Source: Chryseobacterium sp. 39-10 (GTDB lineage: Bacteria; Bacteroidota; Bacteroidia; Flavobacteriales; Weeksellaceae). Taken from it: a DNA stretch of 44,095 nucleotides. Within the stretch, counting starts at the first letter, position 1. Each line of letters starts with the position of its first letter. Shown here piece by piece: positions 16,887 to 24,848 of this stretch. Below the pieces are notes generated by a model, which ran no database searches, had not been told where the DNA came from, and was given only the letters and a program-made list of their open reading frames with translations. The DNA lies in contig MKTK01000031.1 in the NCBI GenBank assembly GCA_001898255.1, positions 1-44,095 on the forward strand, read 5' to 3'. The translations under genes were made by a program, and so were the position numbers.

Positions 16887-19373
16887 TTATTTAATAATTA
16901 ATTTCTGACCTTCAATTCTATTGTTGAGGTTTACATTGATGATGTAAACTCCTTTCGCCAATCCTGCTACATTCACTTCACACTGATCATTTCCTACTTT
17001 ATCTGTTTTGATGAGTTTGCCACTCAGGTCATAGATTTGGTAGCTGACAATTTTGTCATCTTGAGCCGTGATGAATACTTTGGTATCCGCCGGATTAGGA
17101 TATATTTTAACTGTATTTTGCTTAGTTACATTAGACACCGCTAACTGATTGACAATTTGGTAATACAACGTCATATCATTAAAGAAAACATCGTAGTTGC
17201 CTGCGTTAGCAATTTCAAAAGAAATATTGGGTGCACCACCGGTTGTGAGCTTTGCAAAACCTTCTAAACCGTTTGCATTACCCCAGTCATCACCAGACCA
17301 GTTAGCAGTATTGGCAAATTTCATTTGTTGGGTTCCTGCAGTCATGGCAATACCTGTCTTTGTCCACACGTCATTCTGAAGCGTCATTGCTTGCGGCGCC
17401 CAACCTGTCAAAGTTCCCGCCACATACATACTCTGCTGATGAACCGGCGCAAATTGAATATTGTATTGTTTAGTGATATCATTAAACTCAATGTTGTAGG
17501 TTCCTGGATTGGTAATGGTGAAGCTGATGTTGGAGCCACCTCCTGTTGTTTCCTGAGCTATTCCGGAAAGGCCATTTGCATTACCCCAATCCTGACCGCT
17601 AAAGTTTCCGGTATTGGCAAATTTAAGTTCGTAATTTCCGGCAAGCATTACTTGTTTGTTTAACTTCCAGGTGTTATTCTCCATGGTCATCGATTTCATG
17701 CTCCAGTTGTTATAAGTACCACCTACAAACATCTGCGAATTGTGACCTCCTGTTACGGTGAAGCTTTGCAGTTGAGGAATTGCACCACAATATCCGCTTA
17801 CACCACCTTGTTTTGCCTGTACGTAAACGGTTCCGTTTACACCTGTTAAGTGTACTTTATTGTTCACAATAGTAGCTGGACCACCTACCACTTCATACTG
17901 AACGGCAAGACCTGAAGATGCAGTGGCTGCAAGGTCAAAATCTGGGGCGTTGTACACTTGGTTACCAACGGCAGGGAAATTAATAGTTTGCGAAGTACAA
18001 GACTCTGAAGAGTTTTTAACAAGTTTTACAATCACACATCCGTGAGGAGGAATAGTGAGTGTTATGTCGCTCATTTTACCTAGGTTGGCATGTTGCCATA
18101 AATCTCTTACCATCACTTGTCCGCTAATTCCCAATTGGCTTTGAAAGTTCATGCTCTGCGTCTTAGGTGTTGATTCTCTGTTGAAAAAGCCCAAGATTGT
18201 ATCCCCATTGGGTAACTGGCCTCTCCAAGTTTGGCTTAACGCATTGGTAGGGTCATTACTTAGAGGTTTGCCTACGAATTTAAGAGCGTTAAGATCAAGA
18301 AGTTCGGTATTCTGATAGAGCCATAAGTCATTACCAATGGTATTGTGTTGATCCGAGACGGTCACTGGTCCACCCGCCAAAACATTAAGGGAAATAACAC
18401 TTCTTTTCTCGGTGTCGTTGGCGTAACTGTTGATCATGATAAAGTCTCCATCCAACTGAACTTTGTTGGCTCCTGTTAAAATTGACCAATACACAAAACC
18501 ATCAAACGGATTGGCATACTGTGACCAGGTAGTGAATCGTTTTCCTCGCTCACTCTCACTAAATCTGAACCAACCGCCTTCCCGCGCATCATCATTAATT
18601 CTGATCAAATGACCATATTGTTTCTCCACCTCTCCATTATTAAAAAGATTGGGCATTACTAAACTTAGATAAACACCGTTGGCGTCACATGCTTCACGCA
18701 TCCATCGAAGCGCTTTAACATACTGTTCGTGTGGACGGTTTGGACCTACTGTACCGATATTTCGGTCGTAACCACTTTCGAACCAAGAAAGAAAATCTAC
18801 GCGAAGATATTTAATACCCATGTCGGCGTAATACTTCACATAGCCCTTTACATATTCTTCGGCGCCCGGTCTGTCCACCTGTACCCATTTAAACCACAAT
18901 GCTTCTTCATTGGGATCAATAAGCGAAGACACATTGATATTGGTACCCACAATTTTCTTTGTGGTATCATTTTTGTCTACGTGAATCCAAAGTGGATTTT
19001 CGTACATCCCTAAGGTCATGCCTTTAGATTGGAGATAGTTGCTCCACCAGGCGTAATCGTGTTGCCAATGAGCAGAGTGACTGCTTCTGTAACCGTTTTG
19101 ATTGATCTGACTGGTGTCTCCCCAACCATCGGTGCACACCATATTGTACCCATATGATTTAAGGTTCTGATCCAGCCAGTCAATGTTTGCGCTTAAAACA
19201 TCTTCCGGCAAATAATTGCTAGGAAATCCGGCCATATCGAGCTTTATGTGGTATTCATAAGGACTCCAATAAAGCGGTGCCTTGTAAGGATTCTGCGATT
19301 TGTATAGATGAAGACCTGCAAAAAGCACGCTCATGATACAAATGAAAATTTGTGTAAATTTTTTGTTTTTCAT
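16887..19373 (-). CDS. Secreted GH27-like glycosidase (isomaltodextranase-type candidate) with two binding modules and T9SS sorting domain
   Basis: An 828-residue multidomain protein with a signal peptide (cleavage near residue 26). Residues about 30-360 form a GH-D clan barrel: LGMYENPLW, the candidate nucleophile Asp193 in KYLRVDFLSW, and the candidate acid/base Asp261 or Asp262 in IRINDDAREGGW. A beta domain follows (about 365-455, DLWQHANLGKM... IPPHGCVIVKL), then an Ig-like linker domain (about 458-540), two homologous modules (about 546-642 and 647-741, both with MYVAG/MFVGG, KFANT and DWGNANGL motifs) and a T9SS domain (about 755-828, VKIYPNPADTKVFI to KLIIK). GH27 holds alpha-galactosidases and Arthrobacter isomaltodextranase; given the dextran-type PUL, an exo- or endo-dextranase is likeliest. 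It is the first gene of the transcript, ahead of SusC. Family placement is by motif memory and could be a neighbouring clan member. Confidence 0.7.
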   Translation of the reverse strand: MKNKKFTQIFICIMSVLFAGLHLYKSQNPYKAPLYWSPYEYHIKLDMAGFPSNYLPEDVLSANIDWLDQNLKSYGYNMVCTDGWGDTSQINQNGYRSSHSAHWQHDYAWWSNYLQSKGMTLGMYENPLWIHVDKNDTTKKIVGTNINVSSLIDPNEEALWFKWVQVDRPGAEEYVKGYVKYYADMGIKYLRVDFLSWFESGYDRNIGTVGPNRPHEQYVKALRWMREACDANGVYLSLVMPNLFNNGEVEKQYGHLIRINDDAREGGWFRFSESERGKRFTTWSQYANPFDGFVYWSILTGANKVQLDGDFIMINSYANDTEKRSVISLNVLAGGPVTVSDQHNTIGNDLWLYQNTELLDLNALKFVGKPLSNDPTNALSQTWRGQLPNGDTILGFFNRESTPKTQSMNFQSQLGISGQVMVRDLWQHANLGKMSDITLTIPPHGCVIVKLVKNSSESCTSQTINFPAVGNQVYNAPDFDLAATASSGLAVQYEVVGGPATIVNNKVHLTGVNGTVYVQAKQGGVSGYCGAIPQLQSFTVTGGHNSQMFVGGTYNNWSMKSMTMENNTWKLNKQVMLAGNYELKFANTGNFSGQDWGNANGLSGIAQETTGGGSNISFTITNPGTYNIEFNDITKQYNIQFAPVHQQSMYVAGTLTGWAPQAMTLQNDVWTKTGIAMTAGTQQMKFANTANWSGDDWGNANGLEGFAKLTTGGAPNISFEIANAGNYDVFFNDMTLYYQIVNQLAVSNVTKQNTVKIYPNPADTKVFITAQDDKIVSYQIYDLSGKLIKTDKVGNDQCEVNVAGLAKGVYIINVNLNNRIEGQKLIIK

Positions 19374-19574
19374 AACAAAGTTTAGCTTCTTTTTATATTA
19401 ACGATTCATTAACGGAATGCTAATTATTTGTTGCTAATTTACTTCATTATAAAGAGGAATTTTTGAATTCTGGCAATCTGTAAGTGTCAGGTAAACGATT
19501 TCAAAGAGGTTTACAATTTACGAAACTGACAATCAATATAGTACATATTTTGGTTAATATAGGAAAAGTAAATG
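19374..19574. promoter_or_regulatory. Putative PUL control region with nested inverted repeats
   Basis: This gap separates the regulator gene from the first structural gene. TGTCAG (19485-19490) and CTGACA (19526-19531) enclose GTAAAC (19491-19496) and GTTTAC (19509-19514), the inner pair with a 12-nt spacer, so the left arm TGTCAGGTAAAC is mirrored in parts on the right. A direct repeat, TTAACG, occurs twice around 19400-19412. These are candidate binding sites for the SusR-like regulator. No TAnnTTTG-type -7 box was found here. Confidence 0.35.
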
Positions 19575-21215
19575 CTATGTCGTCGAAATGGATCCAATCT
19601 CCATTATTTTGGCCTCAAAGTCATCATTTTCAATCACCGATTTTGCCTTCACGCGGCTCCTATAATTATAAATTGTCCGCAAAGAATATCTTAAAAACTC
19701 AGAAATTTGGTTAGTATCGTTAATTCCGAGGCGTATTAACGCAAAAATTCTCAATTCGGTATTCAGGGTACCCGATTTCATCTGATATTGCGCATCTGGC
19801 TTTATCAATTTATTAATTTCTTGTACAAAATTCGGATAAATTCGCAAGAATGCACGGTCGAAATTCTGATACAATTCTGCTAAATCCATTTCATTGTTAT
19901 TCTTGTTATTAACCATGTCCAGCACCTTATCCATCTGACCCACCGAAAGGCGTCGAGAAATGATTTTCTTGTACCGGTCAAACTTCTCTATATATGTGGA
20001 GCACTGGTTAATGAAAAACGCAATATATTCTTCTTTTATATGATTGGCTTCGTCCAGCTGAGAATTAACCACTTTTAACTGATGATTTGTCTGTTCAAGC
20101 TCGTTCCTGGATTTGGTAATCGTCTGCAATTGTTTATACACAAAATACATTGCTGCGCCCAACCCCGCCACCAAAATACTGATGGCAAAAACCGACCACA
20201 ACAATTTTTGATTTTGCCGGTTAATGGTGTGCAAATAAGTTTCCTCAATGATGGGCTGCACTTTACTGATCTGAATACTTCTAAAACGCGCATTGTAAAA
20301 GTTGGCATCTTCCAGTGCCGACTGTATATATCGGTACGAACGCTCGCTATCGCCGCGCAGGTATAAAATATTGGCTAAATCCTGCATCGAACGGTTTTCC
20401 TTGGTGGACGATTCAATATCAGAAATGGCAGAAATAATGAGGCAGCGTTCCTGAGAATCTACATTGCCCAATTTGGCCTCGATAACAGCTTTACAAAAAC
20501 TTCCGATGGCGTAGAGACGCGTTCCGGGTTTAGTGGTTTTAAGAAAAGCATCGATATTGTCATTAGATTCTTTCCAATGATTATTAATGCGATTCAAATG
20601 ACTCAGAAAAAGGTAGTAAAAGGGATCGCTCGGTTTCAATGAACGATAGGCATATTCATAGTAATTCACCAATTTGCTCCTGTAGAGCTTCCCATAATAA
20701 TTGTCGCCGCCATTGTAATCATAAAGATTGCTGTATAAACATTCGTAAGCTGAATTATATTCAAACCTCAAATTTTGTGGCATAGTGGCCGGATTGATTT
20801 GATCCAGGATTTCTTTTGATTCCACAAAAAGCCCAATGGTGGAAAGCATAACGGAACGCTGCAAAAGTGTACGATGCTTCCAGTAAGTGTTATCGGCCTT
20901 CGTAGCCAAATCTTTATTTCGGTCTATATAAACAAAAGCGGAATCGCACTGATAGCCCAGATACTCTTCTGCGATACGATCATTAACGGCATAAGTAATA
21001 CTGTCGTTATCATTCCGGTGCGTCAATTCTCTTTTAAGCGCCAGGATATTTCTTTTCTTCTGATCTTCGTATTGTTTTTTTTCTTTAATCTTCTGGTCCA
21101 AGCTAAGCAAAAGCTTTTCATTCACACTTTTTACACTGCTTGATTTTTTGCATGAAATAAGCAGTAGCAATAAAGTTAAGATGAATAAATAGCTCCTGGA
21201 CGCAGTTTTGGGCAT
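19575..21215 (-). CDS. SusR-like membrane-bound transcriptional regulator
   Basis: This 546-residue protein has the layout of Bacteroides SusR: an N-terminal export signal, a periplasmic alpha-helical repeat (TPR-like) sensor region (about 35-335), a transmembrane helix (about 338-360, LLWSVFAISILVAGLGAAMYFVY), a coiled-coil (about 361-395) and a cytoplasmic part with NFDRAFLRIYPNFVQEINKLI and a C-terminal helix-turn-helix (about 487-525, TELRIFALIRLGINDTNQISEFLRYSLRTIYNYRSR). The N-terminus also shows a lipobox-like LLLISC, so it might be lipidated as well as membrane-spanning. It sits directly upstream of the PUL in the same direction and should sense alpha-gluco-oligosaccharide in the periplasm and switch the locus on. 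Confidence 0.85.
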   Translation of the reverse strand: MPKTASRSYLFILTLLLLLISCKKSSSVKSVNEKLLLSLDQKIKEKKQYEDQKKRNILALKRELTHRNDNDSITYAVNDRIAEEYLGYQCDSAFVYIDRNKDLATKADNTYWKHRTLLQRSVMLSTIGLFVESKEILDQINPATMPQNLRFEYNSAYECLYSNLYDYNGGDNYYGKLYRSKLVNYYEYAYRSLKPSDPFYYLFLSHLNRINNHWKESNDNIDAFLKTTKPGTRLYAIGSFCKAVIEAKLGNVDSQERCLIISAISDIESSTKENRSMQDLANILYLRGDSERSYRYIQSALEDANFYNARFRSIQISKVQPIIEETYLHTINRQNQKLLWSVFAISILVAGLGAAMYFVYKQLQTITKSRNELEQTNHQLKVVNSQLDEANHIKEEYIAFFINQCSTYIEKFDRYKKIISRRLSVGQMDKVLDMVNNKNNNEMDLAELYQNFDRAFLRIYPNFVQEINKLIKPDAQYQMKSGTLNTELRIFALIRLGINDTNQISEFLRYSLRTIYNYRSRVKAKSVIENDDFEAKIMEIGSISTT

Positions 21216-21561
21216 AAACTAATAATTTCTGCTAATTTAGTAAGAATATAATAGAATTAAAAGTAAAAAGACGTTGCTTTTAAGCAGTGACCTCATTTTT
21301 AAACACAAGCGTTGACATCAAGGTGCTCATATTTTTTCAGAAAGTAATATGGCTTGAATTTTATCCGAAAAAGATTTTGTGCTGTAAAAATGGTAATCCT
21401 TCAGATTCTTATCATTAATCGTAATCACTATTTCTCCGCAAGACCCGATTCTTTTTTCCTTTTGAGATTATCAAAAATTTTTGCTTCATCTCCAGGTTTT
21501 ATTTCTGAGTGATTCTGTTCCTGACCTCAACTTCAGAAATCTGCAATTAGAGCAAAAACAA
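21216..21561. other. Intergenic stretch with a possible decayed gene fragment
   Basis: Between the SusR gene and the second tRNA-Asp there is no full gene. On the minus strand one frame is open for about 45 codons from about 21465 to a TGA at 21327-21329. It reads RIGSCGEIVITINDKNLKDY and then HFYSTKSFSDKIQAILLSEKI, which has protein-like composition but no start codon. A neighbouring frame supplies ATG AAG CAA AAA just upstream (near 21487). This may be a frameshifted small gene; the family is not recognised. Confidence 0.3.
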
Positions 21562-21593
21562 AAAACCTTCAAATCATAAGATTTAAAGGTTTT
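21562..21593 (-). terminator. Terminator downstream of tRNA-Asp copy 2
   Basis: On the minus strand AAAACCTTTAAATC pairs with GATTTGAAGGTTTT (one G-U pair) around a short loop, and further T residues follow. It lies 25 nt past the tRNA 3' end. Confidence 0.75.
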
Positions 21594-21618
21594 ATTAAAC
21601 AAATTGCATTTCTGCTTG

Positions 21619-21692
21619 CGATCCGGACGGGACTCGAACCCGCGACCTCCGCCGTGACAGGGCGGCATTCTAACCAGCTGAACTACCGGATC
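21619..21692 (-). tRNA. tRNA-Asp (GTC), copy 2
   Basis: All 74 bases are the same as in the gene at 2983-3056, including the GTC anticodon loop, T-loop and acceptor stem; the shared sequence extends to 77 bp (21616-21692). Flanking sequences differ on both sides. It has its own terminator. The two copies point the same way and enclose the whole PUL. Confidence 0.95.
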
Positions 21693-21766
21693 ATTTTAAC
21701 AGCATATGCTGTTCTTTTTGATGACTGCAAAAATACAAATTTTATCTGTTCGTGCAAATTAAATTC

Positions 21767-21796
21767 AAAAAAAATGCCTCCCACAAATGGAAAGCA
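21767..21796 (-). terminator. Terminator of trxA
   Basis: On the minus strand TGCTTTCCA (21796-21788) pairs with TGGGAGGCA (21783-21775) with two G-U pairs around TTTG, followed by eight T residues. It lies 24 nt after the thioredoxin stop. Confidence 0.75.
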
Positions 21797-21819
21797 ATGA
21801 TTTTCAATCTAATTATTTT

Positions 21820-22137
21820 CTAAAGATGTGCTGATAATTTTTCAGCTATCGTTTCCTTCGGAACTACGCCGACAATCTTATCAACAACCTCTCCATTTTT
21901 GAAGATCAAAACTGTAGGTATATTTCGGATGCCATAATCTACAGAAACCTGCTGATTGTTGTCTACATCCACTTTCCCCACAATTGCTTTTCCTTCAAAA
22001 TCTGCAGCCACTTCTTCAATGATAGGACCCAGCATTCTGCATGGTCCACACCATACTGCCCAAAAATCAACCAATACTGGTTTATCTGATTGTAAAACCG
22101 TCTCCTGAAAAGACTGGTCTGTAATTTCTAATGCCAT
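21820..22137 (-). CDS. trxA: Thioredoxin
   Basis: A 105-residue protein with the complete thioredoxin fold and active site VDFWAVWCGPCRMLGP (Cys30, Cys33). Other hallmarks are KVDVDNNQQVSVDYGIRNIPTVLIF with the cis-proline loop, and VDKIVGVVPKETI. There is no signal peptide, so it is the cytoplasmic general disulfide reductase. It is followed by a clear terminator and preceded by a possible -7 box (TAAATTTG on the minus strand, 22167-22174). The length and motifs match the family with no deviation. Confidence 0.97.
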   Translation of the reverse strand: MALEITDQSFQETVLQSDKPVLVDFWAVWCGPCRMLGPIIEEVAADFEGKAIVGKVDVDNNQQVSVDYGIRNIPTVLIFKNGEVVDKIVGVVPKETIAEKLSAHL

Positions 22138-22166
22138 TTTATTCTATTTTAATATTTTTTCTGCTA

Positions 22167-22174
22167 CAAATTTA
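22167..22174 (-). promoter_or_regulatory. Possible Bacteroidota -7 box upstream of trxA
   Basis: TAAATTTG on the minus strand fits the Bacteroidota primary-sigma pattern TAnnTTTG and lies 30 nt before the trxA start. A well-spaced -33 TTG was not found, so support is weak. Confidence 0.3.
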
Positions 22175-22203
22175 CGATATTCCTGTCAACGAAAACAGGT
22201 GTC

Positions 22204-23379
22204 TTATCTATGTTCAATATTGGCTTTCTCTATGCCAAAGGTTTCAGATATTTCAACCAACGCATCTACCAAGGCATCAATTTCATGCTTCGTGGTAAAA
22301 TGACTGAAAGAAACGCGCAACGGAGTGCAATGCTCCATCTCATTATCGTCCAGAACAGTCATCATTACCATGGAAGGATGCGATGCGCCTGATGAACACG
22401 CACTTCCCTGGGAAACAGCAATTCCTTTCATATCGAGTTTTAGGCCAATCATAGGATCTTTAAAAGGCAACAAAACACTTAATACCGTATAAAGACTTCT
22501 GTCGATTTCTGCACTGCGTCCATTAAACCTTACGCCCACTATGTTGTTTGCTAAAGCGTCAATGGCATATTTTTTAACTTCCTTTATACGCTGCTCATAT
22601 TCATCCATGTGATCTACACACAGCTGAAGAGCGGTTCCTAAACCCACGATTCCACAAACATTTTCAGTACCAGCTCGAATACTTCTTTCTTGAGGCCCAC
22701 CTGTAATAATACCCTTTAAAGCCGAAGACCGCCGTACAAAGGCAAAACCACTGCCCTTTGGCCCATGAAATTTGTGCGCACTGCATGAAGCAAAATCCAA
22801 TGGAATCTTCGAAAAATCGAGCGCAGTGTGAGCCATTGACTGCACAGTGTCCGAATGAAAAAGCGCACCATGCTCTTTGCAAAGTGTTGACACTTCAGCA
22901 ATATCTAGCATATTACCAATTTCGTTGTTGGCATGCATCAGCGTCACCAGCGTCTTTTTATCTGAACTCTTCAGTGCTTGTTCTAAATCCTTAAGGTCCA
23001 GATCGCCCTTTTTGTCGGGTCGCAGGTAAACTACTTCCACACCTAAACGCTTTTTGACATCCAAAACCGTTTCGGCTACACATTTATGCTCTAGTGGTGA
23101 TGTAATGATACGTTGTACACCCAAATGGTTTACACATGATTTGATAATCATGTTGTTGGATTCGGTACCGCAACTGGTAAAGATAATTTCGGAAGGTGAA
23201 ACATGCAAATATTCAGCAGCTTCACGCCTAACATTCTCGATAAGAACTTTAGCTTCCTGCCCAAAAGTGTGCGTTGAAGAGGGATTTCCGTAATTGACCT
23301 TCATCACATCCACCATCGCATCTATCACTTCTTCTGCAAGTGGCGTCGTGGCAGCATTGTCCAAATATATTCTGTTCAT
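22204..23379 (-). CDS. Cysteine desulfurase (NifS/IscS type)
   Basis: The 391-residue PLP enzyme converts L-cysteine to alanine and passes the sulfur on as persulfide for Fe-S clusters or other thio-cofactors. It begins with the family signature IYLDNAATTPLAEEV. PLP-binding Lys203 lies in SCSAHKFHGPKGSGF, and the catalytic Cys328 lies in the loop SQGSACSSGASHPS. The T-x-S loop and length place it with group I enzymes (IscS/NifS) rather than SufS. No iscU or other cluster assembly gene adjoins it; the next gene upstream is the HAD phosphatase, 45 bases away, so it may share the transcript of the DprE-like operon. Confidence 0.93.
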   Translation of the reverse strand: MNRIYLDNAATTPLAEEVIDAMVDVMKVNYGNPSSTHTFGQEAKVLIENVRREAAEYLHVSPSEIIFTSCGTESNNMIIKSCVNHLGVQRIITSPLEHKCVAETVLDVKKRLGVEVVYLRPDKKGDLDLKDLEQALKSSDKKTLVTLMHANNEIGNMLDIAEVSTLCKEHGALFHSDTVQSMAHTALDFSKIPLDFASCSAHKFHGPKGSGFAFVRRSSALKGIITGGPQERSIRAGTENVCGIVGLGTALQLCVDHMDEYEQRIKEVKKYAIDALANNIVGVRFNGRSAEIDRSLYTVLSVLLPFKDPMIGLKLDMKGIAVSQGSACSSGASHPSMVMMTVLDDNEMEHCTPLRVSFSHFTTKHEIDALVDALVEISETFGIEKANIEHR

Positions 23380-23424
23380 TTTAAATTGGATCGAAATTTT
23401 TTACCGTTATTTTCGGCATTAAAA

Positions 23425-24012
23425 TTAATGAAAAAATTCAAAATGACTTTCATCGGCAAAATCCATCATCGGCCGATCTCCGGAAGTGTCCCCAAACGCA
23501 ATGAGTTTATCAAACTTCTTGCCCGTTATCGCTATTTGGATCCGATGTACTTTCTCCTTACCATTGCAATTTTTTCCAACAAAATTACCTGTGAAAACAT
23601 CGTTGACAAATTCTGCTTGCGTTGACAAAAGTTCCAGTTTAAGTTCGTCTGCAAATGGCTTCACCCAAATATCGAGCGAGGCAGTAACCAAAAAAGACTC
23701 GGTATTGTTTCGATCAATATTCGCAATAAATTCCAGCGCCGCACTGCGAAATATTTCAGGATAGTACCGATCAAAAAATTGTTGTGATTTTTGGGCTATT
23801 CTATGGCGGGTTTGTCCTTTCAAAACCGAAGCTATAAAACTTTTTTTTACTTTTTCGGCATCGGCAAGCTTCAACTTTAATAAGATGAAGAGCGGAATAT
23901 GAATTAAAAACTGTTTACGAAACTTCGCAGGATCATAAAATTTCAAAAACAAAAACAAAGTGTCTTTGTAGGTTAAAGTACCGTCGAAATCAAATAAATA
24001 CAGTTTTTTCAT
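23425..24012 (-). CDS. HAD-superfamily IB hydrolase (phosphatase), possible last enzyme of the DprE-like operon
   Basis: A 195-residue HAD-IB protein. Motif I is YLFDFDGTLTYKDT (nucleophile Asp8, Asp10), motif II SFLVTASLDIW, and motif IV IAFGDTSGDRPMMDFAD. An all-helical cap lies between motifs I and II (about 20-95), as in phosphoserine-phosphatase-like enzymes. It has no membrane helix of its own, although the cap includes a hydrophobic segment (FLIHIPLFILLKLKL) that could lie against the membrane. Its place after UbiA, DprE1-like and DprE2-like genes suggests it removes the 5-phosphate from polyprenyl-phosphoribose 5-phosphate, the step between the prenyltransferase and the epimerase. That role is inference from context. 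Confidence 0.8.
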   Translation of the reverse strand: MKKLYLFDFDGTLTYKDTLFLFLKFYDPAKFRKQFLIHIPLFILLKLKLADAEKVKKSFIASVLKGQTRHRIAQKSQQFFDRYYPEIFRSAALEFIANIDRNNTESFLVTASLDIWVKPFADELKLELLSTQAEFVNDVFTGNFVGKNCNGKEKVHRIQIAITGKKFDKLIAFGDTSGDRPMMDFADESHFEFFH

Positions 24013-24059
24013 GTAGAACAGTTCAGCTTACTTTTAAACCAAAAAATTGTTATTTGGTT

Positions 24060-24785
24060 TTACATTTTAAGTTTTTTAAATATAAATTCCGGAATATTAC
24101 GAATAATCATCATAATAATTGCCCAAACCGGCAAAACATAGGCAACGTTTTTTCCTTTTTTATAGGCATTGTAGATCGAAGTTGCAGCTTGTTTTGGTGT
24201 CGCGGTAAGCATAGGATTCAGTGGCAAACCTTCGGTCATTTTGGTTTCCATAAACCCAGGTTTTACAGTCATAACATGCACTTTTCTGCTGTACAGATAA
24301 TTTCGTAAACCACTAAGGTAAGCGGTCATCGCGGCCTTTGCACTTCCATAAATAAAATTACTCTGCCTGCCACGGTCGCCCGCCACCGACGACAGTACAA
24401 TCATGGTTCCAGCTCTTTTTCTTTCCATTTTTTCGGCAAAAAAATTGAGTATGGGAACTAATTTGGCATAGTTAATATCAATGATCCGCTCTGTATTCTT
24501 TCGATCGTAAAGTCCTTCCTCTGTGCCTTCCCCCAGATATCCAGTGGCACAGAACAAAAGGTTTGACTCAATTTCATCCAGTTGATTATAATTAACTTCT
24601 CCCAGCACATCCAAAGGGATAATCTTAGTGGGCTGAAGATATTTAACATCAATATGCTGCGAAAATCTTAATGCTGTTTCCACATCAGAAGTAAGGAGAA
24701 AAATGGTGGCAAATTTTTCACCTTCCTGAAGGGTTTTCTCTACAAACTGCTGTGCAACTTCCGAATTACTGCCTAAAACGATCAT
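24060..24785 (-). CDS. Short-chain dehydrogenase, DprE2-like (keto-ribose to arabinose reductase of a polyprenyl-phosphate sugar)
   Basis: An SDR protein of about 241 residues with the nucleotide-binding start MIVLGSNSEVAQQFVE, the NYAKLVPILNFF helix, the catalytic Ser in VLSSVAGDRGR and the catalytic YGSAK (Tyr/Lys). A C-terminal hydrophobic stretch (YVLPVWAIIMMIIRNIPEFIF) probably binds the membrane, as in DprE2. I place the start at 24785 because SDR proteins start close to the glycine motif; a longer version from 24821 would add 12 residues. It directly follows the DprE1-like gene. Together they would epimerise the ribose C2 to give the arabinose form by oxidation and reduction. Substrate is inferred from the operon. 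Confidence 0.8.
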   Translation of the reverse strand: MIVLGSNSEVAQQFVEKTLQEGEKFATIFLLTSDVETALRFSQHIDVKYLQPTKIIPLDVLGEVNYNQLDEIESNLLFCATGYLGEGTEEGLYDRKNTERIIDINYAKLVPILNFFAEKMERKRAGTMIVLSSVAGDRGRQSNFIYGSAKAAMTAYLSGLRNYLYSRKVHVMTVKPGFMETKMTEGLPLNPMLTATPKQAATSIYNAYKKGKNVAYVLPVWAIIMMIIRNIPEFIFKKLKM

Positions 24786-24848
24786 GATTTTATGTGAGTG
24801 GGTTATGTAACTTCTTTTCAAAAGAATGGATCTTTTGCGAACCGTTCA

